From NCBI RefSeq assembly GCF_013266695.1, contig NZ_JABRXF010000001.1:2299736-2363735 (forward strand): DNA of 64,000 bases, written 5' to 3'. The notes under the pieces were generated by a model. That model worked only from the letters and a program-made list of their open reading frames with translations, made no database searches and had not been told where the DNA came from. The translations under genes and the position numbers were made by a program. Positions 36,299-47,462 of this stretch are shown piece after piece. Source of the stretch: Hongsoonwoonella zoysiae. Its GTDB lineage: Bacteria; Pseudomonadota; Alphaproteobacteria; Rhizobiales; Stappiaceae. Position 1 is the first letter of the stretch. Each line of letters starts with the position of its first letter.

Positions 36299-39200
36299 TC
36301 AGATTCCTGCCGGCCTCCTGAGGTCCAGCGTCAGCGGAAACTCCGGATGAGGATATTCCTCCGCCGGTTCGTAAGATCCCGGAGTATGCCCGTGCGGCTG
36401 GAACCGCGCCAGCCTGCGCGCTTCCGCTTCGTTTCCGTTCACCGGAAACGTGTCATAGCTTCGCCCGCCTGGGTGGGCGACATGGTAGACGCAGCCGCCG
36501 ATCGCCCGTCCGCTCCACCGGTCGTAGATGTCAAGCGTCAGCGGCGCATCGACCGGGTGGACGGGGTGCAGCGCCTGCGCCGGTTGCCACGCCTTGTAGC
36601 GCACGCCGCCGACTGCCGTTCCGTTCGTCTCCGTCTTCTGCATGGGCACTTTGCGCCGGTTGCAGGTCACGATATAGCGGTCGGGGTCGGTCGTCGTCAT
36701 CTTCACCTGCAGCCGCTCGGTAGAGCTGTCCGTATAACGCACGGTCCCGCCGATCGCGCCCGTTTCTCCCAGCACGTGCCAGGGCTCCAGCGCCTGGCGC
36801 AGTTCAAGCTCGACCCCTTCCACCTCGATCTCGCCGTAGAACGGGAAACGGAACTCCGATTGCGCGACGAACCATTCCGGCCGCATGGGAAAACCGTGGT
36901 CTTCCAGGTCGCGCAGCACCTCCAGAAAGTCGTTCCAGATATAGTGCGGCAGCATGAAGCGGTCATGAAGCGCCGTTCCCCAGCGCGTGAACCTCCCGCC
37001 GAGCGGATTTTGCCAGAGCCTTGCGATCAGCGCCCGGATGAGAAGCTGCTGGGCAAGGCTCATGCGCGGATCGGGCGGCATTTCGAAGCCGCGAAACTCC
37101 ACCAGCCCCAGACGCCCGGTCGGTCCGTCGGGCGAATAGAGCTTGTCGATGCAGATTTCGGCGCGGTGCGTGTTGCCGGTGACGTCGACGAGCAGGTTCC
37201 TGAGCAGCCGGTCGACGAGCCAGGGGAAGGGGGCAGGCCCGTCCTGCGGGCGGTTGATTTGCGAAAGCGCGACCTCAAGCTCGTAAAGCCCGTCGTGGCG
37301 CGCTTCGTCGACGCGCGGTGACTGGCTGGTCGGGCCGATGAAGAGCCCGGAAAACAGGTAGGAAAGGCTCGGGTGCCTCTGCCAGTGCAGGATCAGGCTG
37401 CGCAAAAGGTCCGGGCGGCGCAGGAACGGGCTGTCGAGCGGCGTTTCCCCGCCAACGACGACATGGTTGCCGCCGCCCGTTCCCGTGTGCTTGCCGTCGA
37501 TCATGAACTTGTCGGCGCCGAGCCGGCTTTGCCGCGCTTCCTCGTAGATCGCCTCGGTCGTCGCCACGCAGTCCTTCCAGCTTGCGGCGGGGTGGATGTT
37601 CACCTCGATCACGCCTGGGTCGGGCGCGACGCGGATGACGTTCATGCGCGGGTCGGGCGGGGGGGCGTATCCTTCGATATGGACGCGAAGCCCCTGTTTT
37701 TCCGCCGCCGCTTCGGCGGCCGCGACCAGTTCCAGGTAATCCTCGATCCGCTCTACGGGGGGCATGAACACGCAAAGCCGCCCGTCGCGCGGCTCCACGG
37801 CAAGGGCGGTGCGCACCGCGTCGTCGTCATCGGCGCTGGAGATTTCCTGTTCGCGCCGGTCCTGCGTCGCCTCGGCGGCGGTGAAATGCGCCACCGCCTG
37901 CTCGCGCTCCGCAGGCTTTCCGACAGGGAATTCCGGCAGCGGCCCACGCGGTTCGGAAGGGTCGGCGATATTGGTGTAGGGGTACTGCGAGGGTGGCACA
38001 TGCGGCAGTGCCTCAAGCGGCAGCCGGTATCCGACGGGGCTGTCGCCCGGCACGAGAAACAGCGCATCGCGCCTGAGCTTCCACTTTTCGGAGCGCCAGC
38101 GTTTTCCCGCTGCCTTGGATTGCCAGCGCTGGATCGGCAGCACATAGCCGGAAGGCGTCGTGAGCCCCCGGTCGAACACCCTTGCGATCCTGTATCTTGC
38201 TTCGGCGTCTTCGAGTTCCGAATTCTCGGGCGTCACGTTTTCGGGAAGTTTGGCTTCCTTCAGCATCCATTCGGCAGGGTCCTCGTAAGCCGGGACAATA
38301 TAGTCCGGCGTGACGGAAAGCTCCTCGGCCATTCCCTGAAGCAGCGCTTCCGCCTGTTTCGGCGTCGCCTTCGTGTCGTCGCCCTCCTCGGCGATCAGGT
38401 CGGGGTTGTTCCAGATCGGCCTTCCGTCGCGCCGCCAGTAGAGCGAGAACGTCCAGCGCGGAAGCGTTTCGCCGGGGTACCACTTGCCTTGCCCGTAATG
38501 CAGGAAGCCGCCGGGCGCGAAACGTTTTCTGAGGCGGCGGATCAGCTTGTCGGCCAACGCACGTTTCGTCGGCCCCACGGCATCGGTGTTCCATTCCTCC
38601 GCCTCGAAATCGTCGATCGAGACGAACGTCGGCTCCCCGCCCATGGTAAGCCGCACATCGTCGCGTTCCAGCACCTGGTCGACGTCTTCACCAAGCCGGT
38701 TCAGCGCTTCCCAGGATTCATCGGAAAACGGCATGGTGATACGCGGGTGCTCGGCCACCCTTGCAACCTTCATGTCGAAGGAAAAGTCCACCTCCGCGGC
38801 GCTCGCCATGCCGGCGATGGGGGCCGCATTTCGGTAGTGCGGCGTCGCGGCAAGCGGTATGTGGCTTTCGCCCGCCAGCAGTCCCGAGGTCGGATCAAGG
38901 CCGATCCAGCCGGCTCCGGGAATATAAATCTCCACCCAGGCATGCAGGTCGGTAAAGTCGTGGTCGGTGCCCGAAGGGCCGTCCAGCGCTTCCAGATCAG
39001 GCTTGAGCTGGATGAGGTAGCCGGAAACGAAACGCGCGGCAAAACCGAGGTTGCGCAGCGCCTGCACAAGCATCCAGCTTGAATCGCGGCACGAGCCGGT
39101 GGCCCGCTCCAGGGTTTCCTCCGGCGTCTGCACGCCGGGCTCCATGCGGATCACATAGCCCACTTCATTGGCGACGCGCGCGTTCAGCGCGACGATGAAG

Positions 39201-39628
39201 TCGACGGTGCGCGTCCTCTCCCTCGGTGTTGCGTCGAGAAAGGCCTGCAGCCTCGGGCCGACGGGCTCGCAGCGCCTGTAGATTTCAAGGTCGTCGCGAA
39301 GATCGGACGGATAGTCGAACGGCCATTCCTCCGCCGTTTCCTCCACGAAGAAATCGAACGGATTGTAGACGGACATATCCGCGACCAGATCGACCTCGAT
39401 CTTGAATTCGCGCACGGGATCGGGAAAAACGAACCGCGCCAGCCAGTTGCCATAAGGGTCCTGCTGGTGGTTCACGAAGTGGCCTGAAGGCGAGACCTTC
39501 AGCGAATGGGAAAGCACCTGCGTGCGGCTGTGGGGGGCTGGCCTCAGGCGAATGATCTGCGGCCCGAGCGTCACCGGCCGGTCGTAGCGGTAGTGTGTCA
39601 GATGGTGGATGCTGGCGCGTATCGACAT
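36299..39628 (-). CDS. Transglutaminase-like / DUF2126 amidoligase fusion
   Basis: A 1109-residue multidomain protein. N-terminal transglutaminase-like N region, then a core with Cys180 ([10 protein letters not shown]), His229 (DLHAWVEIY) and Asp245 (LDPTSG). From about 300 onwards the DUF2126 domain contains [13 protein letters not shown] and [18 protein letters not shown], which resemble a COOH-NH2 ligase of the glutamine synthetase-like superfamily. First gene of a three-gene cluster with short spacings (4 and 25 bases). Probable cytoplasmic amide-bond-forming machine; the product is unknown. The ATG at 39628 is preferred over an ATG at 39670. Confidence 0.9.
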   Translation of the reverse strand: MSIRASIHHLTHYRYDRPVTLGPQIIRLRPAPHSRTQVLSHSLKVSPSGHFVNHQQDPYGNWLARFVFPDPVREFKIEVDLVADMSVYNPFDFFVEETAEEWPFDYPSDLRDDLEIYRRCEPVGPRLQAFLDATPRERTRTVDFIVALNARVANEVGYVIRMEPGVQTPEETLERATGSCRDSSWMLVQALRNLGFAARFVSGYLIQLKPDLEALDGPSGTDHDFTDLHAWVEIYIPGAGWIGLDPTSGLLAGESHIPLAATPHYRNAAPIAGMASAAEVDFSFDMKVARVAEHPRITMPFSDESWEALNRLGEDVDQVLERDDVRLTMGGEPTFVSIDDFEAEEWNTDAVGPTKRALADKLIRRLRKRFAPGGFLHYGQGKWYPGETLPRWTFSLYWRRDGRPIWNNPDLIAEEGDDTKATPKQAEALLQGMAEELSVTPDYIVPAYEDPAEWMLKEAKLPENVTPENSELEDAEARYRIARVFDRGLTTPSGYVLPIQRWQSKAAGKRWRSEKWKLRRDALFLVPGDSPVGYRLPLEALPHVPPSQYPYTNIADPSEPRGPLPEFPVGKPAEREQAVAHFTAAEATQDRREQEISSADDDDAVRTALAVEPRDGRLCVFMPPVERIEDYLELVAAAEAAAEKQGLRVHIEGYAPPPDPRMNVIRVAPDPGVIEVNIHPAASWKDCVATTEAIYEEARQSRLGADKFMIDGKHTGTGGGNHVVVGGETPLDSPFLRRPDLLRSLILHWQRHPSLSYLFSGLFIGPTSQSPRVDEARHDGLYELEVALSQINRPQDGPAPFPWLVDRLLRNLLVDVTGNTHRAEICIDKLYSPDGPTGRLGLVEFRGFEMPPDPRMSLAQQLLIRALIARLWQNPLGGRFTRWGTALHDRFMLPHYIWNDFLEVLRDLEDHGFPMRPEWFVAQSEFRFPFYGEIEVEGVELELRQALEPWHVLGETGAIGGTVRYTDSSTERLQVKMTTTDPDRYIVTCNRRKVPMQKTETNGTAVGGVRYKAWQPAQALHPVHPVDAPLTLDIYDRWSGRAIGGCVYHVAHPGGRSYDTFPVNGNEAEARRLARFQPHGHTPGSYEPAEEYPHPEFPLTLDLRRPAGI

Positions 39629-39831
39629 GGCCTGCCCGCTGCGTCGTTTTGTGAAGCGCAAGGTTTTCACAAAACATCACACCGCACCATGTCTTTTTGA
39701 AAATGCCTTTAGCTTTGATCCCTTTGAAGTGTGAGCGTTTTAAATTCGAAAAGGACATTCCCTCAGGCCGTATCCGCTCCACCAGGACGTTCGGCGGCGC
39801 TGCGAATACGGCCTTAAGCCGGTACTTGGCG
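39629..39831. other. Intergenic region after napC
   Basis: This 203-base gap separates the divergently read DUF2126 upstream side and the napC 3' end (both minus strand). It holds an imperfect dyad with AGGCCGTAT at 39765-39773 and ATACGGCCT at 39806-39814 around a 32-base loop, which might contribute to napC transcript termination. No T-tract follows. Confidence 0.35.
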
Positions 39832-40527
39832 TCACCGGTTGGCCAAGAACCTGGACAGCGTGTGGCGCATCAGCGGGTCGGCGGACGTCTGCTGGTCCTT
39901 GGGAGCCGCGCGAAGGTCCGTCGGCGCTTGCCAGCCGGGCTCGATGCCCGTCATGTCCGGCAGTTCATGGGCGATGCCCTTGTGGCAGTCGATGCAGGTG
40001 CGCTCGCCGCTGACGAGGTAACGTTCGTGGATTTCCGCCGCCCGCCGGCTTTGGCGGGTGAAATCCATGGCGATGGTGGAGTGGCAGTTGCGGCATTCCA
40101 GGGAATCGTTCGCCTTCAGCCGCGCCCATTCGTGCTTGGCAAGCTCCAGCCGGTGGTCGAGGAACTTCTGGCGCGTGTTGATCGTGCCGAAGATCTTGCC
40201 CCACACCTCCTTGGACGCCTGCATCTTCCGGGCGATCTTGTGCGTCCATTCATGCGGAACGTGGCAGTCCGGGCAGGTCGCGCGCACGCCGGAGCGGTTT
40301 GTGAAATGCACCGTGCGCGTCAGTTCCTGGTATACGTTTTCCCGCATTTCGTGGCATGAAATGCAGAATTTCTCGGTGTTTGTCACTTCTAGGGCGGTGT
40401 TGAAGCCGCCCCAGAAAATCACGCCAAAAATGAAGCCGCCGAGTGTCAGAAACCCTAAGCTGAAATAGGCCGAGGGCCGGCGGATCACTTCCCAGTATTC
40501 GCGGATGAGGGACCACAAACGCTTCAT
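39832..40527 (-). CDS. napC: NapC/NirT tetraheme cytochrome c
   Basis: A 231-residue inner-membrane quinol dehydrogenase that feeds electrons to NapAB. An N-terminal TM helix (about 22-44) anchors the periplasmic domain with four c-heme sites (CISCH, CPDCH, CRNCH, CIDCH). Last gene of the operon. The ATG at 40527 (MKRLWSL) is preferred over an upstream start four codons earlier. Confidence 0.96.
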   Translation of the reverse strand: MKRLWSLIREYWEVIRRPSAYFSLGFLTLGGFIFGVIFWGGFNTALEVTNTEKFCISCHEMRENVYQELTRTVHFTNRSGVRATCPDCHVPHEWTHKIARKMQASKEVWGKIFGTINTRQKFLDHRLELAKHEWARLKANDSLECRNCHSTIAMDFTRQSRRAAEIHERYLVSGERTCIDCHKGIAHELPDMTGIEPGWQAPTDLRAAPKDQQTSADPLMRHTLSRFLANR

Positions 40528-40535
40528 GCCCCGCC

Positions 40536-40991
40536 TCACTCAGCCGTCGTTGCGGACATGTCGGTGAACTCGTTTTCGACGAGCGGCCGGGCGTCCGTCT
40601 GCGGCACATGGCACTGGAGGCAGAAGTAGCGGCGCGGCGCGACATCGGCGAGCACCTGAAAGTCGCGGTCCATGAAGTGCGTAACGCTGATCATCGGCGC
40701 GCCGGAGGCTTCCACGAACTCCCTGCGGTGGCATTCCAGGCACCGGTTGGTATTCAGCGTCAGCTGATACCCTTCGATGGAATGTGGGATAACCGGCGGC
40801 TGTTCGGGGTAGTTGCGCGCCTTGCGTCTGTCGTCGGTTATCGGCCGCGCCAGCGGCGGGGCCGGCACGTTTTCCATGGCGGGGTCCGGGCCGGTCAGGC
40901 GCGGGGCTTCCTGCGAAAAGGCAAGGGCTGCGAAAAGCACGACGGTCCCGGCGGTCAAGCCGCCGATGCCGGCACGGGCGATGGCGGTCAT
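40536..40991 (-). CDS. napB: Periplasmic nitrate reductase diheme subunit
   Basis: A 151-residue diheme cytochrome c with a signal peptide and two CxxCH motifs (CLECH and CLQCH), accepting electrons from NapC and passing them to NapA. Start overlaps the napA stop (ATGA), so translation is coupled. The frame extends upstream to 41333 in napA sequence, but only the 40991 start gives the NapB signal peptide. Confidence 0.94.
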   Translation of the reverse strand: MTAIARAGIGGLTAGTVVLFAALAFSQEAPRLTGPDPAMENVPAPPLARPITDDRRKARNYPEQPPVIPHSIEGYQLTLNTNRCLECHRREFVEASGAPMISVTHFMDRDFQVLADVAPRRYFCLQCHVPQTDARPLVENEFTDMSATTAE

Positions 40992-43483
40992 GCCGGCTCG
41001 ATCTTGACTGCGCATTTTTTGAAATCCGTCTGCTTGGAAATGGGGTCGGTGGCATCCAGTGTGACCTTGTTGATCAGCTGGCTGGCGTCGAACCACGGCA
41101 CGAAGACCACGCCGCGCGGCATCCGGTTGCGCCCGCGTGTCTCGACGCGGGTGCGGATCGCGCCGCGCCGTGACTGGATGACGATTTCCGAACCCTGGTT
41201 GAGGCCGCGCTCGCGCGCGTCGTCGGCGTGCATGAAGCAGCGCGCGCCCGGAAACGCCTTGTAAAGCTCCGGCACCCGCATGGTCATGGAGCCCGAGTGC
41301 CAGTGCTCCAGCACGCGGCCCGTGACGAGCCACAGGTCGTATTCCTCATCCGGCGGCTCCGCGGGCGGCTCGTAGGGCAGGGCGATGATCACGGCGCGCC
41401 CGTCCGGCTTGCCGTAGAATTCCACGCCCGATCCCTCGCTCACGTAGGGGTCGTAGCCTTCGCGGAAGCGCCAGCGCGTTTCCTTGCCGTCGACCACGGG
41501 CCAGCGCAGACCGCGCACCTCGTGGTAGGTGTCGAAGGAGGCAAGGTCATGGGCGTGGCCGCGCCCGAATGCGGCGTATTCCTCGAAAAGGCCCTTCTGG
41601 ACGTAATAGCCGAAGTGTCTGGATTCGACATTGTCATAGTCCGGGCTGGTCTCTTCGAGGGAATATTTGTTCACCTCGCCGTTTTCGAACAAAACCTCGT
41701 AGAGCGTCTTGCCCTTGTAGGCCGGGTTCTCGTCGAGGATTTCCCTCGGCCACATCTCGTCGGTCGTGAAGCGCTTGGAAAACTCCATGATCTGCCACAC
41801 GTCGGAGCGCGCCTCGCCGGGTGCGTTCACAAGCTGGTGCCAGAAGTGGGTGCGCCGTTCCGCGTTGCCGTAGGCGCCTTCCTTTTCCACCCACATGGCG
41901 GTGGGCAGGATCAGGTCGGCGGCCATGGCCGTCACGGTCGGATAGGCGTCGGAAACGACGATGAAATTGTCCGGGTTGCGGTAGCCGGGGTAAGTTTCGC
42001 CCGATGAATTGGGCGCCGCCTGCAGGTTGTTGTTGACCTGCACCCAGTAGAAGTTGATCTGCCCGTCCTTGAGCATCCGGTCCTGAAGGACAGCGTGATA
42101 GCCGACCTTTTCGGAAAGCAAACCATGCGGCAGCTTCCAAAGCTCCTCGGCGTGCTTGCGGTGCTCGGGGTTGGTGACCACCATGTCGGCGGGCAGCCGG
42201 TGGGCGAAGGTGCCCACCTCGCGCGCCGTACCGCAGGCCGAAGGTTGGCCGGTAAGCGAAAACGGCGAATTGCCGGGCTCGGAGATTTTCCCCGTCAGGA
42301 GGTGGATGTTGTAGATGAGCTGGTTCGCCCACACGCCGCGCACGTGTTGGTTGGCGCCCATGGTCCAGAGCGACATCACCTTGGTGTCGGGGTCGGCGTA
42401 GATCTCGGCCAGCGCTTCGAGTTGGGAGGGTTCGACGCCGGAAATCTCCGCCGCCTTTTCCAGCGTGTATTCCGCGACATGCGCCTTGAAGGCCTCATAG
42501 TCGCTGTCTTCCATCACGCCGGGCTTGTCGGCGTTTTTCGCCGCCTTCTCGCGCGGGTCTTCCGGCCTCAGGCCGTAGCCGATGTCGGTCACGCCCTTCT
42601 TGAAGGTCGTGTGCTTGGAGACGAAATCCTCGTTCACACGGCCCGTCTGGATGATGTGGTTGGCGATGTAGTTCAGGATCGCCAGATCCGTGCCCGGCTT
42701 GAAGACGAGCGGAATATCGGCCAGATCGGAGCTTCGGTGCGTGAACGTCGAAAGCACGGCGACCTTGACGTGCGGATTGCTCAGCCGCCGGTCGGTCAGC
42801 CGCGTCCACAGGATCGGGTGCATCTCCGCCATGTTGGAGCCCCAGAGCACGAAGGCGTCCGCGGCTTCGAAATCGTCATAGCAGCCCATCGGCTCGTCGA
42901 TGCCGAAGGTGCGCAGGAAAGCAACGGCGGCGGATGCCATGCAGTGGCGGGCGTTCGGGTCGAGGTTGTTTGATCTCAGCCCTGCGCGCATGAACTTGGA
43001 GGCCGCATAGCCTTCCCAGATCGTCCACTGGCCGGAGCCGAACATGCCGGCCCCGTTGGGGCCCTTGTCGGCGATCGCCGCCTTGCATTTTTCGGCCATC
43101 ACGTCGAAGGCCTCGTCCCAGGAAACGGGCTCGAATTCGCCGTCCTTGGCGAATTTGCCGCCCTTCTTGCGCAGGAGCGGCTGCGTCAGCCGGTCCTCGC
43201 CATACATGATCTTGGAAAGGAAATAGCCCTTGATGCAGTTGAGGCCGCGGTTGACCTCGTGCTTCACATCGCCATGGGTCGCGACGACCTTGCCTTCCTT
43301 CACGCCCACCATCACGCCGCAACCTGTGCCGCAGAAGCGGCAGGGCGCTTTCGACCATTTGATCTTCAGCGTGTCGACGCCGCCGGGTATCGGCTGCGCG
43401 TTCGCCGGCAAGGTGATCCCTGCCGCCGCCGCGGCGATTGCCGCGGCCTGCGTTTTCAGTACGTCGCGCCGCGAGACGCTCAT
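40988..43483 (-). CDS. napA: Periplasmic nitrate reductase catalytic subunit
   Basis: Reduces nitrate to nitrite in the periplasm. The 831-residue protein has a Tat leader ([19 protein letters not shown]), the [4Fe-4S] site Cys48-x2-Cys51-x3-Cys55...Cys83 and a Mo-bis-MGD domain with the conserved Cys in ARHCMASAA. Length equals the family. Part of napEFDABC, all minus strand with tight overlaps. Confidence 0.98.
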   Translation of the reverse strand: MSVSRRDVLKTQAAAIAAAAAGITLPANAQPIPGGVDTLKIKWSKAPCRFCGTGCGVMVGVKEGKVVATHGDVKHEVNRGLNCIKGYFLSKIMYGEDRLTQPLLRKKGGKFAKDGEFEPVSWDEAFDVMAEKCKAAIADKGPNGAGMFGSGQWTIWEGYAASKFMRAGLRSNNLDPNARHCMASAAVAFLRTFGIDEPMGCYDDFEAADAFVLWGSNMAEMHPILWTRLTDRRLSNPHVKVAVLSTFTHRSSDLADIPLVFKPGTDLAILNYIANHIIQTGRVNEDFVSKHTTFKKGVTDIGYGLRPEDPREKAAKNADKPGVMEDSDYEAFKAHVAEYTLEKAAEISGVEPSQLEALAEIYADPDTKVMSLWTMGANQHVRGVWANQLIYNIHLLTGKISEPGNSPFSLTGQPSACGTAREVGTFAHRLPADMVVTNPEHRKHAEELWKLPHGLLSEKVGYHAVLQDRMLKDGQINFYWVQVNNNLQAAPNSSGETYPGYRNPDNFIVVSDAYPTVTAMAADLILPTAMWVEKEGAYGNAERRTHFWHQLVNAPGEARSDVWQIMEFSKRFTTDEMWPREILDENPAYKGKTLYEVLFENGEVNKYSLEETSPDYDNVESRHFGYYVQKGLFEEYAAFGRGHAHDLASFDTYHEVRGLRWPVVDGKETRWRFREGYDPYVSEGSGVEFYGKPDGRAVIIALPYEPPAEPPDEEYDLWLVTGRVLEHWHSGSMTMRVPELYKAFPGARCFMHADDARERGLNQGSEIVIQSRRGAIRTRVETRGRNRMPRGVVFVPWFDASQLINKVTLDATDPISKQTDFKKCAVKIEPA

Positions 43484-43770
43484 GGCTGTCCTCCCTCGGC
43501 CGTGGCGGTCGTATCCGCCGCCCCGGTATCGATGATTTCGTAGACGAGATTTGCCGAAAGGACGTGATCGAGAAGCGCGATCTGCGCGAGGCGGCCGCCG
43601 ATCGCGTTTTCGCTCGGTCCTTCCAGCACGATGATGATTTTGGCTGGGGTGCGGTGGTGCACCTCCGTGTCCGCCATCGCTTCAAGCTTGCGGACCACGT
43701 CGTCGGCGTGCTCGGGGATGACGCTGACGACGGCGCTGGAAATGTGATGCTCTTGCGCTGGTTCGCCCAT
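43480..43770 (-). CDS. napD: Nap chaperone NapD
   Basis: A 96-residue cytoplasmic chaperone that binds the NapA Tat signal. It has the ferredoxin-like [19 protein letters not shown] and the KIIIVLEG strand. The ATG at 43770 overlaps the napF stop (TAATG) and its stop overlaps napA by ATGA, so the order of translation is coupled. Confidence 0.92.
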   Translation of the reverse strand: MGEPAQEHHISSAVVSVIPEHADDVVRKLEAMADTEVHHRTPAKIIIVLEGPSENAIGGRLAQIALLDHVLSANLVYEIIDTGAADTTATAEGGQP

Positions 43771-44270
43771 TACGCGGTCTCCGGCGTGTTCATGATAATC
43801 GCATGCGCCGGGCAGATCGCGGCGCATGCGCCGCATCCCGTGCAGCGCCCCGCCTCGATCTCCGGGACCGGCGCTCCGCCCAGCCGCGGGCGGAAGCGGA
43901 TCGCGGTTTCGGGACAGGCATCGCCGCAGCTTTGGCAGTGCACGCCGGTTTTGGCGAAGCAGCTCTCTTCGATTGCCGCGACATGGGCGAACGCGCGCTC
44001 GTTCGCTTCGAGGAAAACGGGTTCCGGGCACGCGTCTGCGCAGGCACGACAGAAGGTGCATTCGTTTTCCGCAAAGGAAAGCATTGGCCGCCCATTCGAG
44101 CCGGGTGAAAGAATCGCTTCCGGACAGGCGTCGATGCAGGCTCCGCACCCCGTGCAGGCGCTCGCTATCGCTTCTTCGCGTGTCCAGGGCGGGCGCAGGG
44201 GCGGCGGTGCGGTCCTTGCGCGGCCGGTCAGGAAGTTTCTGCGGGAAAGGTCGGTTGCGGCCAAGGTCAT
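43770..44270 (-). CDS. napF: Ferredoxin-type protein NapF
   Basis: A 166-residue cytoplasmic ferredoxin-like protein with four [4Fe-4S] cysteine clusters: CTGCGACIDACP, CTFCRACADACP, CQSCGDACP and CTGCGACAAICP. It begins SRRNFLTGRA, which resembles a non-cleaved NapF start. Helps mature NapA cofactor. Between napE and napD. Confidence 0.92.
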   Translation of the reverse strand: MTLAATDLSRRNFLTGRARTAPPPLRPPWTREEAIASACTGCGACIDACPEAILSPGSNGRPMLSFAENECTFCRACADACPEPVFLEANERAFAHVAAIEESCFAKTGVHCQSCGDACPETAIRFRPRLGGAPVPEIEAGRCTGCGACAAICPAHAIIMNTPETA

Positions 44271-44277
44271 ACCCGAA

Positions 44278-44463
44278 TCAAGCCGGCGGGCCCGGAGGGC
44301 CGAAGATGATCTGGAACATCCACACCAGGAAGCCGTAGCCGCCGACGACCGCGACCGCGACGAAGGGCCAGATGAGGACGGCAAGGATGATGAAGGCGAT
44401 CAGTTCGCGGCGGCGGTTCGCCGGTGCCTGGACAGCGCCTTCTTCGGTCGTGCTGGAGGTCAC
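44278..44463 (-). CDS. napE: Small membrane protein NapE
   Basis: A 61-residue protein with one hydrophobic helix (LIAFIILAVLIWPFVAVAVV). It starts at a GTG at 44463 preceded by AAGGAGGAG, a very strong ribosome site. Role within Nap is uncertain but it is the usual first gene of alphaproteobacterial nap operons. Confidence 0.88.
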   Translation of the reverse strand: MTSSTTEEGAVQAPANRRRELIAFIILAVLIWPFVAVAVVGGYGFLVWMFQIIFGPPGPPA

Positions 44464-44859
44464 GAATTCTCCTCCTTGAGTTGGCCGCCCTATCGGGAAG
44501 CAGTAATCGATTTTGAAATTCGCCCAGATACTTTCATCGAAAATAGGGGCGTTCAACCGATAATGGCACGGGTAGGTGTTACTGTGTACCCCGCTGGTAT
44601 TTTTTACATTATCGGATTTTTAATTCTTCCGGATTTTGGCCAAGAGATTTCGGTAATTAACGTAACTGAACATGTGTAAGTTATAAAACATTCAAAGTTA
44701 TGATATATTGAAATATTGAAAATAATACGGGCGATACAACGCCATAGTCAGCTTTGCGTTTTGATCTGGATCACGGCGAGCTTGGCTGCCTCTTGAAATA
44801 GTCCTCACACCAGTGCGCGGCGATGGCCGTGCTGCAATGATATTCGAGAGGGGCGGAAA
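44464..44859. promoter_or_regulatory. Divergent nap / 72-residue ORF promoter region
   Basis: A 396-base AT-rich gap without a gene. It should hold the nap promoter on the minus strand. The only clear site is an FNR-like box at 44761-44774 (separate entry), nearer the plus-strand ORF. I see no second FNR box close to napE; nap control may be by a different regulator or via the distal box. Confidence 0.5.
44761..44774. promoter_or_regulatory. FNR/NnrR-like box
   Basis: TTGATCTGGATCAC matches TTGAT-N4-ATCAA at nine of ten informative bases. It is 86 bases upstream of the 72-residue ORF and 298 bases upstream of napE. Likely controlled by an oxygen or NO-responsive CRP/FNR protein. Confidence 0.65.
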
Positions 44860-45078
44860 ATGTGCAAGGCGATGCTGGAAAACGGCGAGTTCGATCCGCA
44901 TCTATGTCCCTTGCTGTCCGACCTTTCCCCGGAAGAGATTTCCGAGCGCATGAGCGACCCACGCATCGCCCGTTGCCGTGAGGCGGTCGAGGACCCGACA
45001 CTTGATGATGCTTCCCGCGCGAGCATTTGCGCGGAGGAATTGCGCAGCGCCAAACGCAGGCGGTTCGCCTTTCTCTGA
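44860..45078 (+). CDS. 72-residue Cys-containing protein, unrecognised, between nap and nos
   Basis: I do not recognise this protein. It is short, acidic in the middle and basic at the end, with four cysteines (residues 2, 16, 39, 57) and the segments DPHLCPLLSDLSPEEISERM and DPRIARCREAVEDPTLDD. No signal peptide or membrane helix. An FNR-like box is 86 bases upstream, and GAGAGGGG lies about seven bases before the ATG. The pattern of cysteines and the neighbourhood suggest a small metal- or redox-linked protein of denitrification, but that is inference. Confidence 0.65.
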   Translation: MCKAMLENGEFDPHLCPLLSDLSPEEISERMSDPRIARCREAVEDPTLDDASRASICAEELRSAKRRRFAFL

Positions 45079-45141
45079 CAATCGCCGTCCTGCCTTTTCT
45101 CAAGCCTCTTATTTATATGCATAATTTCGAATGTTTGCCAT

Positions 45142-45155
45142 TTGACAATTGTCAA
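45142..45155. promoter_or_regulatory. Perfect FNR/NnrR-type palindrome upstream of nosR
   Basis: TTGACAATTGTCAA is a perfect 14-base dyad (TTGAC-N4-GTCAA) that fits the TTG-N8-CAA core of the FNR/NnrR family. It lies 71 bases upstream of the nosR GTG, a typical position for activation. The remaining gap 45079-45225 shows nothing else. Confidence 0.8.
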
Positions 45156-45225
45156 GGTGCCGGAGCGCGAAACGGGGAATTGATGCACCGAGCTTGAATT
45201 TTATCTACCCAAAAGGACAGGCCCG

Positions 45226-47433
45226 GTGCCCCGCATCCCGTTCAGATTAGTCCTCGGCATTGCCCTTCTGCTGCTCGCGCTCGCGCCATATCAGGTCGCG
45301 CACGCCGATGCGCTTGTGGGCAAATTCCTCGACAAGGCCCCGGCTGGCGAGATTGTGCCGGGCGCGGATGCCTACGGCGAGATCAAGGGCGACCTTCCGG
45401 TGGTGCCCGCGCTCAAGGGCGGCGAGACGGTTGGTTACGTCTTCCTGACTTCCGATTTCGTCTCGACGACGGGCTATTCGGGCAAGCCGATCCACACGCT
45501 TGTGGGCATCGACAAGGATGCGGTCCTGACCGGCGTGCGCCTCGTCAAGCATTCCGAGCCGATCGTCCTCATCGGCATTCCCGAGGCCAGGATCAGGGCG
45601 GTAACGGAGGGCTATGCCGGTCTCGACCTGAGGAAGGAAGCGGCGGCCGGCGGCGAGGCGCATGACCTCGATATCATCTCTGGCGCGACCGTCACCATCA
45701 TCGTGATCGACGATTCCATCGTTCGCTCTGCTCTCAAGGTCGCGCGCGCTCTCGGTCTCGGCGGTCTTGAGCCGGAAGCCGGCGCCACCGGCCCGAAGAT
45801 GGTCATAGACACGTCGCTGGAAGAAAAGCTCGACTGGCAGACCATGACGGGCGACGGCTCGGTGCGCCGGCTGTCGCTTGATGTCGGCCAGATCAATGCA
45901 GCCTTCGCCGATCAGGGCGATGCCCGCGCGATCAAGCGTCCGGAGAAGGGGCCGGAGACCGACACCTATATCGACCTTTACCTCGCTCTCGCCGACGTTC
46001 CCTCCATCGGCAAGTCGCTGCTTGGCGAGGCGGAATACGCCAATCTGATGAAGCGGCTGAAGGAGGGCGAGCACGCCATCTTCGTGGCGGGCAGGGGGCG
46101 TTATTCCTTCAAGGGGTCGGGCTATGTGCGCGGCGGCATCTTCGATCGTATCCAGCTCATCCAGGACGATATCTCCGTGCGCTTCCGCGACCGCCAGCAC
46201 ACGCGCGTGCTCAAGGTCGAGGCAGCCGGCGCGCCCGCCTTCACCGAGCTGGATCTTTTCATCATTCCCGCCAGTTCCGGCTTCGATCCGGCCGAGGAGT
46301 TCCGCCTTCAGCTTCTGGCCCACCGCGCGGTCGGCCCGGTCGACAAGACGTTCCTGACCTTCGATCTCGGCTACAAGTTGCCGGAGCGTTTCCTGAAGCC
46401 CGAAACTCCTGTTGCCGAGGCCGCGTCCGCCGAAGCCGCTGCTCCCGCCGGCGCGTCCCTTGCCGCCGATGACGGCACGCGCGCGCTCTGGCAGCGCATC
46501 TGGCGCGACCGAAAGGCTGATATCGCCGTTCTCGCCGTCGCGCTCGGTGTGCTCACCCTCGTCTTCTTTTTCCAGAAGCAGGTGACGAAGAACGAGCGTT
46601 TCACCTTCTGGTTCCGCATCGCCTTCCTCACCTTCACGCTCGTCTGGCTGGGGTGGATGGAAAACGCCCAGTTGTCCGTCGTCAACGTGCTCGCCTTCTT
46701 CTCGGCGGTGACGACGGAATTCTCCTGGGACGCGTTCCTGATGGATCCGCTCGTCTTCCTCCTGTGGTTCGCGGTTGCCGCTTCCCTCATCTTCTGGGGG
46801 CGGGGGGCTTACTGCGGCTGGCTTTGCCCCTTCGGCGCGCTTCAGGAACTGACGAACCGCATCGCCAAGGTCTGCCGGGTGCCCCAGTTCGAGGTGCCCT
46901 GGGGCCTGCACGAGCGCCTTTGGCCGATCAAATACATGATCTTCCTCGCGCTTTTCGGCCTGTCGCTCTACTCGCTCGATGTCGCCGAACACTACGCCGA
47001 GGTGGAGCCCTTCAAGACGGCGATCATCCTGAAGTTCCAGCGCGCCTGGCCGTTCGTCGCCTTCGTCGTGGTGCTGCTCCTGGCCGGTCTTTTCATTGAG
47101 AGGTTTTACTGCCGCTACCTTTGCCCGCTGGGTGCGGCACTCGCGATTCCCGCAAGGCTCAGGATGTTCGACTGGCTGAAGCGCTACAAGGAATGCGGCG
47201 ACCCGTGCCAGCGCTGCGCCAAGGAGTGCATGGTCCAGGCCATCCACCCGGAAGGCAACATCAATCCCAACGAGTGCCTGAACTGCCTGCACTGCCAGGT
47301 GCTCTACCAGCATGACCAGAAATGCCCCGTCTGCATCAAGAAGCTCGCCAAGCGCAAGCGCTTCGAAAAGCAGATCGGCATCGCGAAACCGGATGCGCCT
47401 GCGCCGAACAAGGTGCGGGAACCGGCCGAATAA
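45226..47433 (+). CDS. nosR: Nitrous-oxide reductase electron-transfer/regulatory protein NosR
   Basis: A 735-residue membrane flavo-iron-sulfur protein required for nos expression and for electron supply to NosZ. Signal segment at 1-27; a periplasmic FMN-binding domain with SGATVT (Thr that carries covalent FMN); several TM helices; cytoplasmic [4Fe-4S] parts ([42 protein letters not shown]). GTG start with AAAAGGA upstream. Flavinylated by NosX encoded at the end of the cluster. Confidence 0.96.
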   Translation: MPRIPFRLVLGIALLLLALAPYQVAHADALVGKFLDKAPAGEIVPGADAYGEIKGDLPVVPALKGGETVGYVFLTSDFVSTTGYSGKPIHTLVGIDKDAVLTGVRLVKHSEPIVLIGIPEARIRAVTEGYAGLDLRKEAAAGGEAHDLDIISGATVTIIVIDDSIVRSALKVARALGLGGLEPEAGATGPKMVIDTSLEEKLDWQTMTGDGSVRRLSLDVGQINAAFADQGDARAIKRPEKGPETDTYIDLYLALADVPSIGKSLLGEAEYANLMKRLKEGEHAIFVAGRGRYSFKGSGYVRGGIFDRIQLIQDDISVRFRDRQHTRVLKVEAAGAPAFTELDLFIIPASSGFDPAEEFRLQLLAHRAVGPVDKTFLTFDLGYKLPERFLKPETPVAEAASAEAAAPAGASLAADDGTRALWQRIWRDRKADIAVLAVALGVLTLVFFFQKQVTKNERFTFWFRIAFLTFTLVWLGWMENAQLSVVNVLAFFSAVTTEFSWDAFLMDPLVFLLWFAVAASLIFWGRGAYCGWLCPFGALQELTNRIAKVCRVPQFEVPWGLHERLWPIKYMIFLALFGLSLYSLDVAEHYAEVEPFKTAIILKFQRAWPFVAFVVVLLLAGLFIERFYCRYLCPLGAALAIPARLRMFDWLKRYKECGDPCQRCAKECMVQAIHPEGNINPNECLNCLHCQVLYQHDQKCPVCIKKLAKRKRFEKQIGIAKPDAPAPNKVREPAE

Positions 47434-47462
47434 CCTCCGACGTCACAGGAAAGGAAAGTGCC

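Noticed and set aside
34648-36321. Plus-strand 557-codon open frame opposite the ATP-grasp/alpha-E gene
   Set aside because: Arg-, His- and Gln-rich shadow of a conserved gene; no family features.
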